From Streptomyces akebiae (GTDB lineage Bacteria > Actinomycetota > Actinomycetes > Streptomycetales > Streptomycetaceae): DNA of 64,000 bases. The notes beneath the pieces were generated by a model. That model had not been told where the DNA came from. It ran no database searches and saw only the letters and a program-made list of their open reading frames with translations. The stretch covers positions 4,836,001-4,900,000 of the forward strand of contig NZ_CP080647.1 in assembly GCF_019599145.1 (NCBI RefSeq), written 5' to 3'. The translations under genes were made by a program, and so were the position numbers. Positions 48,919 through 64,000 of the stretch are shown here, piece by piece (position 1 is the stretch's first letter; each line of letters opens with the position of its first letter).

Positions 48919-50577
48919 ATGACCACGTATCAGGGCACACCGAGACGTACCTCCCGGCTCAGACTCGTCGGTGCCGCCGTGACCGCGCTCGTCCTCGCCG
49001 CGACGGGGACGGCGACCCAGGCGATGGCCGCGCAGAGCACGACGCAGAAGCCGCAGTCGGCGAAGACCCCGCCGCCGCCCGTGCCCACGCTCACCTGGGC
49101 CGACTGCCAGGGCGGGTACGAGTGCGCCAACGCGGACGTCCCGCTGGACTACCGGGAGCCGCAGGGCAAGAAGATCACGCTCGCGGTGGTCCGCAAGAAG
49201 GCCGCCGACCCCGCCAAGCGCAAGGGCACGCTCTTCATGCAGCCCGGCGGACCCGGCAACTCCGGCGTGGACTTCGTCCGCAACAACTACGACGACCTCC
49301 CGGCCGCCCTGCGCGACTCGTTCGACGTCTTCGGCTACGACGTCCGCGGTGTCGGCCGCAGTTCGGCGCTCACCTGCTTCGACGACGCCCGCTACACCAA
49401 GGCCGTCACCGACGCCAAGGGCGTCCCGGGGCCGGACGCCTTCGGCCCGGCGCTGCGCGAGGCCGCCGAGTTCAACCAGGCCTGCCTCGACAACTCGGGC
49501 GAGCTGCTGCCGTACGTCGGCACGGAGTACGTCGCCCGTGACATCGACCTGCTGCGCCAGGCCCTCGGCGAGGAGCAACTGACGTACTACGGGCGGTCGT
49601 TCGGCTCGTACATCGGCACCGTCTACGCGGCGATGTTCCCCAAGCGGGTGCGGGCCCTGACGCTCGACGCGGCGTACGACCCGTACAAGTACGCCTACCG
49701 CCCCTACGCCTACGACCGGGCCCAGTACCTGGCGCTGGACGGTTCGATGGGCCGCTTCCTCGACTGGTGCGCCGCCGACCAGGCGACCTGCGGCTTCGGC
49801 GACGGCGACCCGCGCGGGGCGTTCGAGCAGCTGAAGAAGGACCTCGACGCCAACCCGGTCACCACGGCGAGCGGCGGCAAGGCCAACGGCTACACCCTGG
49901 TCTACCGGCTGATGTTCAACATCAACGAGGGCAAGGTCATCTGGCCCTCCCTCGGCGCGGCGCTGAAGAAGGCGCAGCTGCGGGACAACACCTCGTTCCT
50001 GCTGCGGCCGCCGTCCCCGGCGAGCTTCGACTTCCTCGGCCCGAACGTGGTCGTCGAGTGTGTCGACAAGGAGTACCCGAAGAGCCTGCGCAAGCTGGAG
50101 CGGAACGTCACGGCCAACGCGAAGGACGCGCCGCTGCTGGGCCCGGCCATGGCGTTCGGTCCGCCGACCTACGACCACCAGCACGCCACCGCGTGCGTCC
50201 AGTGGCCGGCCGAGAAGCCCAGCCGCTACGACGGCTCCTTCCGGGCCAAGGGCTCGGCGCCGATCCTGGTCCTCGGCACCACCGGTGACCCGGACACCCC
50301 GTACCAGGACGCGGTCGCGCTGTCCCGGCAGCTGGACAACGCCTCACTGCTGACGTTCGACGCCGAGGGCCACACGGCGTTCGGCCGCAGCGCCTGTGCG
50401 ACGGACGCGGTCGTGAACTACCTCGTCGACCTGAAGGTTCCGGCCTCCGGCACCACCTGCGCGGACGAGACCCAGCCGCCGTCCTCGACCCCGAAGACGG
50501 CCCCGCCCGGCACGACGCTGAGCGAGCTGCGCAACGGCGTCAACGAGCGCGTCGAGCGCATCGGCGACGCGAGCTGA
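48919..50577 (+). CDS. Secreted alpha/beta hydrolase, tripeptidyl aminopeptidase-like (peptidase S33)
   Basis: The 552-residue protein starts at ATG 48919 after a GGGGGGAA site. It has a signal peptide (RLVGAAVTALVLAATGTATQ). The catalytic triad is Ser227 in YYGRSFGSYIGTVYA, Asp457 in VLGTTGDPDTPYQ and His485 in FDAEGHTAFGRSACA. The oxyanion region reads FMQPGGPGNSGVDFVRNN. The C-terminal TAP-like domain is marked by the three-Cys tail region and ALSRQLDNASLLTF. Streptomyces Tap/Slp enzymes of this type release tripeptides from secreted proteins and nutrients. It is monocistronic and ends before a terminator hairpin at 50819. Confidence 0.92.
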   Translation: MTTYQGTPRRTSRLRLVGAAVTALVLAATGTATQAMAAQSTTQKPQSAKTPPPPVPTLTWADCQGGYECANADVPLDYREPQGKKITLAVVRKKAADPAKRKGTLFMQPGGPGNSGVDFVRNNYDDLPAALRDSFDVFGYDVRGVGRSSALTCFDDARYTKAVTDAKGVPGPDAFGPALREAAEFNQACLDNSGELLPYVGTEYVARDIDLLRQALGEEQLTYYGRSFGSYIGTVYAAMFPKRVRALTLDAAYDPYKYAYRPYAYDRAQYLALDGSMGRFLDWCAADQATCGFGDGDPRGAFEQLKKDLDANPVTTASGGKANGYTLVYRLMFNINEGKVIWPSLGAALKKAQLRDNTSFLLRPPSPASFDFLGPNVVVECVDKEYPKSLRKLERNVTANAKDAPLLGPAMAFGPPTYDHQHATACVQWPAEKPSRYDGSFRAKGSAPILVLGTTGDPDTPYQDAVALSRQLDNASLLTFDAEGHTAFGRSACATDAVVNYLVDLKVPASGTTCADETQPPSSTPKTAPPGTTLSELRNGVNERVERIGDAS

Positions 50578-51143
50578 CCGGCTCCGTCGACGGATCGGCC
50601 ACGTCGGCTGACCGGGTGCGTCGCCCTGACCGGCCGCGTCAACCGACCAGCCACGTCGGCCGACCGGCCGCGTCAACCGACCAACTGCCCTGGCTGACCA
50701 GCCTCGTCGGCTGACCGGCGGCCTCGACCGGCCGGTCACGTCGACCGGCCAGGCCCCTGGGCCGACGGCCCTGAGCCGACCACCCTGAGCCGGCGGCCCG
50801 GGTCGGCCGACCGAACACGAACCCCGGGGCGCCCGCCCCTCCACTCCACGGCGAGCGCCCCGGGGTTCCGCACGTCCGCGTCGCGTCCGCGACACGTCAG
50901 CGGCACGTCGAGCCGCACGGATCTGGGGAGCGGGCCGGTGTGGCTGCGGATCCACTTCACGTACGGCCCAGAACAGCCAGACCGGCGGCGCGGTCGCCCG
51001 CGTCTACGGTTCGAACGGCGGCGAGTTGGCTTCCTACCCCGCCAACGGCGGTGTCTACGCCGTGAATTGGGGCCCCGTCCACTCCATCCGCAACTGCTGA
51101 GCGAACCCTGCCGATACGGGGCGGCGGCCACCGGTGGTGACGG
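50578..51143. other. Intergenic region with degenerate repeats, hairpin and gene remnant
   Basis: From 50580 to 50760 imperfect units of the form CGTCGGCTGACCGGC / GCGTCAACCGACC recur. A hairpin GAACCCCGGGGCGC (50819-50832) with GCGCCCCGGGGTTC (50855-50868) should terminate the hydrolase transcript. At 50966-51100 one rightward frame reads AQNSQTGGAVARVYGSNGGE, then LASYPANGGVYAVNWGPVHS to a stop, like the end of a small secreted protein with no start. A second hairpin overlaps the stop of the SpoIIE gene (about 51120-51161). Confidence 0.5.
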
Positions 51144-54100
51144 TCACCGGTGGGCGCCGCCTCGCCCCTTTCCCGTGCCGACGTCGATGTCACTGTGCAG
51201 GTCACTGTCGTTGCCCGTGTCGATGTCCATGTCGACGTCCATGTCGATGTCCATGTCGATGTCGTCGAAAGGCAGCTTGTCCAGGTCGCCGTCGAAGTCG
51301 GCCGGGACCAGGAGCGAGTGCTGCGGCGGGCCGGACGGGGGTGTGGGCCGGAGGTCGGGGCCGGTGAGGGACTGTTCGGTCCAGATGCACTTGCCGGTGG
51401 CCGTGTAGCGGGTGCCCCAGCGCTGGGAGAGCGCGGTGACCAGCTGCAGGCCCCGGCCGCCCTCGTCGGTGTCGCCGGCCCTGCGGATGCGGGGCATGGT
51501 GAGGCTGCCGTCGAAGACCTCGCAGACCAGCGTGGAGCCGTGCAGGAGACGCAGGCGGACGGGGCCCTTGGCGTGACGTACGACGTTGCCGACGAGTTCG
51601 CTGGCGAGCAGTTCCGTGGTGGGTGCCAGGGCCTCCAGGCCCCAGGCGGCGAGCTGTTCGCGGACGTGGCGGCGGGCCTGCCCGGCGGCTCTCGGGTCGT
51701 CGAGGAGGGACCAGGAGGCCATCCGGTCGTCGGTGAGCGCGTGCAGCCGGGCCACGAGGAAGGCCGCGTCGTCGGGCGCCGCGTGCTCGGCGGGCAGCAG
51801 GCCGTGGGTGAGGGTGTCGCAGAGGCGTTCCAGGTCGGCGGCGGTGCCGTCCTCGTGGGCGGTGCGCAGCAGCCGTGCCAGGTCGGCCATGCCTTCGTCG
51901 ATGCCGCGTTTCGCCGACTCGACCAGCCCGTCGGTGTAGAGCACCAGCAGGCTGCCCTCGGGCACGCTCAGCTCGACCGTCTCGAACGGCGGTTCGGCCG
52001 CGCCGAGCGGTGGGTCGGCGGTCCACTCGGGAAAGCGCACGGTGCCGTCGGGAAGGACCACGGCCGGCGGCGGATGCCCGGCCCGGGCGAGGGAGCAGAC
52101 CCGGGTGGTGGAGTCGTAGAGGGCGTACAGACAGGTGACGTACGAGTCCTCGCCCATGGAGCCGACGATGTCGTTGAGGTGGCCCATGATCTCGTCGGGC
52201 GGCAGTTCGAGGTCGGCGAGGGTGTGCACGGCCGTGCGCAGGCGGCCCATGGTGGCGGCCTCGGACAGACCGTGGCCCATGACGTCGCCGACGACGAGGG
52301 CGACCTGGCCGCTGGAGAGCGGGATGACGTCGTACCAGTCGCCGCCGACGTCCATGCCCTGCCCGGCCGGCAGATAGCGGGCGGCCGACTCGCAGGCGGC
52401 GAGGACGGGCAGGTCCTTCGGGAGCAGGGCGCGCTGGAGTTCACGGGACCGGGTGTGTTCGAGGTCGTAGAGGCGGGCGCGTTCCAGGGACTGTGCGAGG
52501 AGGGCGCTGATCGTGGTCAGCAGGGTGCGTTCCTCGTCGGTGAGGCGGCGTGGCCGGTCGAAGGAGACGACACACACGCCGAAGGTGTGGTCGGACGCGG
52601 TCAGCGGCAGGAACGCCCAGGCCTGCTTGCCCGCGCGGGCGGGCAGGTGGGCGTGTTGGGGCACGTAGGCGGCGTACTCCTGCGGTGAGGAGATGAAGAT
52701 CGGGGCGCCGGTGGTGATGGCGTCCCAGGCCGGGCCGTACGGCATCCGGGGGCGGTGGTTGACGAGCTCGATGAAGTCGGGGGCGTAGCCGACGGCGCCG
52801 ACGTTGTGGAGCCGGCCGTTCTCGACGGTCTGGACGAGCAGGCCGCTGGCGGCGAACGGCGGCAGCACCCGCAGGGCGACCGCGTCGACGACGTCCTGCG
52901 AGGTGGTCGCCTTGGCGAGCGCGGCGGTCAACGCGGCGATGCGGTCGGCCCGTTCGGAGGCCGCGCGCTCCGCCTCGCGGCGCTCCTCCTCGTGCCGGCG
53001 CCGCTCGGTGACGTCGGTGAAGTAGATGGTGCGGCCGTCGGGCCCGGGGACCAGCCGCAGGTGGTAGACGCGGTCGTGGTCCGGCACATGGACGTCGAAC
53101 CCGGCGGGCTTCTCCCCGGCCGCGGCCGCCCGGCAGCGGGTCTCCAGACAGGACGTCTCGCGCACGGACGGCAGGTCCCACAGGTACCGCCCGAACAGTT
53201 CCTCCTCGGAGAGGCCGAGGGTGCGTTCCGCGACCAGGTTGGCGAAGGTGATACGCCAGTCGTCGTCGACGGCCAGGAAGCCGTCGCTCATGTGCCGCAG
53301 GGCCCGGCCGACCGCGTCCCGGGCGCAGCGTGCCTCGTCGCTCTCCCAGCCGACGCCGATCATCCGGGCGGGTGCGCCGTGCTCGTCGTAGGTGGCCCGG
53401 CCGCGGGCCCGGGTCCAGCCCCAGGTGCCGTCGAAGCGCCGTACGCGGTACTCCGCCTCGTACACGGTGTGGTCGCGGATCGCCCGCTCGGCCGCGGCCA
53501 GGGTGGGCGGGAGGTCGTCGGGGTGGACGATCCGCATCCAGTTCTCGATCTTGCCGGTGAACTCGGCGGGCCGGGTGCCGTACAGCTCCAGGGCGGCCTC
53601 GTCCCAGATCAGGTCACCGCTCTGGATGTCCCAGTCCCAGGAGCCGACGCTGACCTCCTTCAGCGCCTGCCGCAGCCGCTCGGCGTTCGGTTCGGCCGGT
53701 GCGGGGCCGGACGGCGGGGGCGCCTGAGCCATGCGGTCCTCGGTCCAGTCGACGACAGCACGCAGGAAGTCCCATTGCAGGCCGGTGGGTTCGCCCCGGT
53801 CGCCGGTGAGGACGGTGAGCGCGCCCACCGTGCGGTCGCGGCCGGTGACGGGTAACGCGGCGAGCCCCGTACCGGGCCAGGCGAGGGCCATGGAGCCCAG
53901 CGGGGACCACACCCCGCTGCCCTGGTGCAGGGCACGGGCCGGGGGCAGCGGGCCTTCCTGGTCGATGATCTCCCAGGGGCGGGTCAGGGCGGGCGGGAGG
54001 CCGGTGACCGACACCAGGCGCAGGGCCGACATGGGTCCCCTGAGGTGGATCATCGCTCCGAGAGCGCCGAGTTCGCCGACCGCGTGCTGGAGCGCCAGCC

Positions 54101-54164
54101 GGAAGACCTCGCTCTCCGCGACACCCGGATCCACCGTGCTGAGCAGGGCCAGCCGTGCGTTCAT
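51144..54164 (-). CDS. Multi-sensor SpoIIE-family PP2C phosphatase with anti-sigma-type ATPase domain
   Basis: The 1006-residue protein has, in order, an N-terminal GAF-like domain (about 1-150), and a PAS domain with LKEVSVGSWDWDIQSGDLIW. A second PAS follows (RHMSDGFLAVDDDWRITFAN) with a coiled linker (RRRHEEERREAERAASERAD). Next come a GAF domain (AASGLLVQTVENGRL), and a SpoIIE/PP2C catalytic domain with DVGGDWYDVIPL, VGDVMGHGLSEAA and LYTDGLVESAKRG. A HATPase_c module ends the fold (TELLASELVGNVVRHAKGPV). Such proteins control sigma factors by dephosphorylating anti-anti-sigma proteins and by anti-sigma-like kinase activity. The tail has a D-M/I-D repeat (DDIDMDIDMDVDMDIDTG) encoded by hexamer repeats at about 51218-51266. 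Confidence 0.93.
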   Translation of the reverse strand: MNARLALLSTVDPGVAESEVFRLALQHAVGELGALGAMIHLRGPMSALRLVSVTGLPPALTRPWEIIDQEGPLPPARALHQGSGVWSPLGSMALAWPGTGLAALPVTGRDRTVGALTVLTGDRGEPTGLQWDFLRAVVDWTEDRMAQAPPPSGPAPAEPNAERLRQALKEVSVGSWDWDIQSGDLIWDEAALELYGTRPAEFTGKIENWMRIVHPDDLPPTLAAAERAIRDHTVYEAEYRVRRFDGTWGWTRARGRATYDEHGAPARMIGVGWESDEARCARDAVGRALRHMSDGFLAVDDDWRITFANLVAERTLGLSEEELFGRYLWDLPSVRETSCLETRCRAAAAGEKPAGFDVHVPDHDRVYHLRLVPGPDGRTIYFTDVTERRRHEEERREAERAASERADRIAALTAALAKATTSQDVVDAVALRVLPPFAASGLLVQTVENGRLHNVGAVGYAPDFIELVNHRPRMPYGPAWDAITTGAPIFISSPQEYAAYVPQHAHLPARAGKQAWAFLPLTASDHTFGVCVVSFDRPRRLTDEERTLLTTISALLAQSLERARLYDLEHTRSRELQRALLPKDLPVLAACESAARYLPAGQGMDVGGDWYDVIPLSSGQVALVVGDVMGHGLSEAATMGRLRTAVHTLADLELPPDEIMGHLNDIVGSMGEDSYVTCLYALYDSTTRVCSLARAGHPPPAVVLPDGTVRFPEWTADPPLGAAEPPFETVELSVPEGSLLVLYTDGLVESAKRGIDEGMADLARLLRTAHEDGTAADLERLCDTLTHGLLPAEHAAPDDAAFLVARLHALTDDRMASWSLLDDPRAAGQARRHVREQLAAWGLEALAPTTELLASELVGNVVRHAKGPVRLRLLHGSTLVCEVFDGSLTMPRIRRAGDTDEGGRGLQLVTALSQRWGTRYTATGKCIWTEQSLTGPDLRPTPPSGPPQHSLLVPADFDGDLDKLPFDDIDMDIDMDVDMDIDTGNDSDLHSDIDVGTGKGRGGAHR

Positions 54165-54435
54165 ACGGCAGACCCTAACGTTCTACTCACACGTAAGGCA
54201 GTCCGCCACAGGAATTCCACAGTCACTCCGCGATGCGGTCCCCGCGTCGGGCGGGAGCCTCAACCACACTGCGCACAGGCATAATTGACGAACTCTCAGA
54301 AAACGGGGACGGCTCGGGCGGCGCCGACACGGGCGCCGGTTCGTTCGTCCACGGCGGGACCATCGCGACGACGCACGGCCGCCGATCCGCGTTACCAAGA
54401 TCTGATGAACGTCGTTGGGCCGCTGCAACCCCAGG

Positions 54436-55212
54436 ATGTCCGGCCCGACCCCAGCAGGCGCCATGTTCGAGATGTTCCAGCAAGTGAAGACGTTGATCAA
54501 GACGTTCGTCGAGCAGTACGCGAGGAACCAGCAGCTCAAACGGGATCTGCTGGCTCAGCGTGGTGAGCAGGAGCGGCGCTGGCGGGAGGAGGACCGGGTG
54601 ATCCTGCGGGCCGCCCTCGCCGCGAACCGGGTGGCCCTCGAACAGCACAACGACACCCTCCGGCGGGCGGCCGGCGTCTCCTACCTCACCCTGCGCTGCC
54701 ACGAGGACACCTGGACCTTCCTGGCCCGCACGGCGTTCGGCGTCTGGGAGCCCGCCTGGACCCAGAGCACCCGCGACCCCTACGACCGCGTCGGCCCGAC
54801 CGCGACCAGGGCGGCCCACTTCACCGCGAACCCCAACCTGCCGCCGGGCCGCATCACCAAGGCGGACGGCGGCATGCAGGACGTCCAGCTCTCCGGGCAC
54901 AACCTGGTCCACCTCCTCGACGCCCTCCACGAGGCCACCGCCTCGGAGCTGACCGCCACCGGAGCGCGCGCCCGCACCCTCTACGACCGGCTGGCCTCCT
55001 TCACCGCCAAACTCGACCCGGCGGCCCCCACCGGTCGCACCACCGGCATCCTCTGGCGGATCGACGACAGCCTGCACAGCCGGTACGTGAGCCAGCCGTC
55101 CGGCCCCGGCCGCCCCACCACCGCTCCCCTCCTCCACAAGGTCCCCTCCCCCACCCCGGCGGCCCGCCGCCGCCACCCGGAACACAGCGGCTCGCCCGTG
55201 GCCCAGAAGTAG
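54436..55212 (+). CDS. Hypothetical coiled-coil protein
   Basis: About 258 residues from ATG 54436; ATG 54463 (MFEMFQQVKTLIKTFVEQYA) is an equally likely start. Residues 15-70 form a charged helix (NQQLKRDLLAQRGEQERRWR). The rest is a mixed domain with YLTLRCHEDTWTFLARTAFG and SGHNLVHLLDALHEATASEL, then a Pro/Arg-rich tail. No signal peptide or catalytic motif. It is divergent from the SpoIIE gene. Function not recognised. Confidence 0.6.
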   Translation: MSGPTPAGAMFEMFQQVKTLIKTFVEQYARNQQLKRDLLAQRGEQERRWREEDRVILRAALAANRVALEQHNDTLRRAAGVSYLTLRCHEDTWTFLARTAFGVWEPAWTQSTRDPYDRVGPTATRAAHFTANPNLPPGRITKADGGMQDVQLSGHNLVHLLDALHEATASELTATGARARTLYDRLASFTAKLDPAAPTGRTTGILWRIDDSLHSRYVSQPSGPGRPTTAPLLHKVPSPTPAARRRHPEHSGSPVAQK

Positions 55213-55347
55213 CGGTGGGAGCGGGGCGCACCGGGCTGTTGCGATACCGGGACACTTCCGTGCGATCGGAGTACAACCTTCCGCCATACCCGGTCGTCTC
55301 ACCCGATACCAGCGCTACCACAGCGTTGCGTGAACAAGGGGGACGAC

Positions 55348-55920
55348 ATGCGACGAATCGGAGCAGCGGTTCTGGCGCTCGCGCTCGCCGGGACCGCGAC
55401 AGGGACGGCGGCGGCCACCGCGAGTGCCGCGCCGGGGGGTGCCGCGCGTGCCGCGGCGGCCTGCCCGACGGGCTGGGGCAGTGGCGTCAAGGGCAGCCCC
55501 GACAGTGGTGCCGTGCCGCTGGCGGACATCAGGACCGGCCGGCACGACTGCTTCGACCGCATCGTGTTCGACGTGCCCGACGGGGGTGACCGCATCGGCT
55601 ACTTCGTCCAGTACGTCGACCGGCTCCACCAGGTCGGCTCCGGCGAACCCATCCCGGTGAAGGGCGGGGCCATCCTGGAGATACGGGTCGCCGCGCCCAG
55701 CTACGACCCCGAGACGGGCGGGGTCGCCTACCCGGGCGACGTGGCCGGACCGCTGCCCGGTGTGAACCTCACCGGCTACCGCACCTTCCGTGACACCCGC
55801 TTCGCCGGCAGCTTCGAGGGCGAGACCCAGATCGGCGTCGGCATCCGCGCCCGGCTGCCGTTCCGGGTGCTGCAGCTCTCCGACCGCCTCGTGGTGGACG
55901 TGGCCCACAGCTGGACGTAG
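55348..55920 (+). CDS. Secreted AMIN-like domain protein
   Basis: The 190-residue protein starts at ATG 55348 with AAGGGGG upstream; GTG 55330 is an alternative. The signal peptide is RRIGAAVLALALAGTATGTA. The mature part has the AMIN-like core: RHDCFDRIVFDVPDGGDRIG, YFVQYVDRLHQVGSGEPIPV, GGAILEIRVAAPSY, TFRDTRFAGSFEGETQIGVG and the end RLVVDVAHSWT. AMIN-type domains bind cell-wall glycans in larger proteins; stand-alone actinobacterial versions have unknown roles. No lipobox Cys is seen. Confidence 0.85.
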   Translation: MRRIGAAVLALALAGTATGTAAATASAAPGGAARAAAACPTGWGSGVKGSPDSGAVPLADIRTGRHDCFDRIVFDVPDGGDRIGYFVQYVDRLHQVGSGEPIPVKGGAILEIRVAAPSYDPETGGVAYPGDVAGPLPGVNLTGYRTFRDTRFAGSFEGETQIGVGIRARLPFRVLQLSDRLVVDVAHSWT

Positions 55921-56100
55921 GGGCAGGCGGGGGTCTCCGACCACCCCTCCCGTACCGCCTCCACGGCCTCCCGCACCTGCGGATGCGGGTCGTCGGCGAG
56001 GCGGTCCAGCAGCGCGCCGACGCCGGGGGTGGACCAGCCAGGGCGCCACCCGGCCGGCCTCCGCTGCCCACCCTCACCGCCGACCAGCGCCCCGGCCACG
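55921..56100 (-). pseudogene. Possible HEAT-repeat gene remnant
   Basis: A minus-strand frame reads GVGALLDRLADDPHPQVREA then VEAVREGW, which is a HEAT-repeat helix pair of the kind that ends larger repeat proteins. No complete gene surrounds it. The frame is open beyond both sides but becomes unlike protein. Confidence 0.35.
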
Positions 56101-56156
56101 TCCTCCGCGACTGGCCCTGCCTCCCACCGGCCGAAACGGCTTGTAGTGTCCACACG

Positions 56157-64000
<7,844 letters not shown>

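Noticed and set aside
50580..50760. Possible CRISPR array
   Set aside because: Units vary in length and sequence, have no regular spacers, and no cas genes are present.

Overview
The window is high-GC actinobacterial DNA and almost certainly comes from a Streptomyces chromosome. Codon third positions are nearly all G or C. It carries typical Streptomyces families: SpoIIE phosphatases with PAS/GAF sensors, an ECF42 sigma factor with its DGPF partner, a cold-shock protein beside a DEAD-box helicase, NarL-type two-component pairs, secreted plant-polysaccharide hydrolases, and a DUF6221 protein. No rRNA, tRNA or CRISPR array was recognised.

Layout. 0-9 kb: the N-terminal part of a PAS phosphatase, an APC permease, a cold-shock gene with a structured leader followed by a DEAD-box RNA helicase, an SRPBCC/ArsR pair with a candidate operator, and a TerB-like protein. 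9-18 kb: a NarL regulator with an unusual double histidine kinase, a D,D-carboxypeptidase of the DacB type, two truncated genes meeting back to back at 15.1 kb, a VOC protein, and a secreted pectate lyase with a LacI-type operator. 18-26 kb: ECF42/DGPF, then the most notable locus. An inverted repeat that matches the rifamycin-associated element (RAE) lies just upstream of a GT1 glycosyltransferase (likely rifamycin glycosyltransferase, rgt), which is followed by a HelD-type RNA polymerase recycling ATPase (helR). Together they look like an inducible rifamycin-resistance module combining drug inactivation with RNAP protection. 26-34 kb: an accessory zone rich in gene remnants (GntR, serine/threonine dehydratase and frameshifted XRE-cupin fragments). 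It surrounds a clear ribosome-inactivating protein (ricin A-chain/Shiga-like rRNA N-glycosylase).

35-48 kb: a secreted GH30 galactanase-like enzyme is divergent from a LacI regulator, with a perfect 24-bp palindrome between them. Next come a two-component system, a serine hydrolase, a Rieske oxygenase, and an ExeM/NucH extracellular nuclease convergent with an AhpD-like protein. 48-56 kb: secreted proteins, a tripeptidyl aminopeptidase-like hydrolase, a 1006-residue GAF/PAS/SpoIIE phosphatase with its own ATPase domain, and an AMIN-like secreted protein. 56 kb to the right edge: one open frame for a lipo-initiating megasynthase (FAAL-ACP-KS-AT-KR-ACP-C), probably the start of a lipopeptide/polyketide cluster that continues beyond the window.

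A recurring oddity is in-frame tandem repeats (units of 12, 42 or other multiples of 3 bp) inside protein linkers: rgt, helR, the double kinase, a response regulator, the Rieske protein, the SpoIIE protein and the megasynthase. A Streptomyces intergenic repeat found between genes at 2.57 kb also occurs inside the megasynthase reading frame. All calls come from reading the sequence. No database search was possible, so family names rest on recognised motifs.
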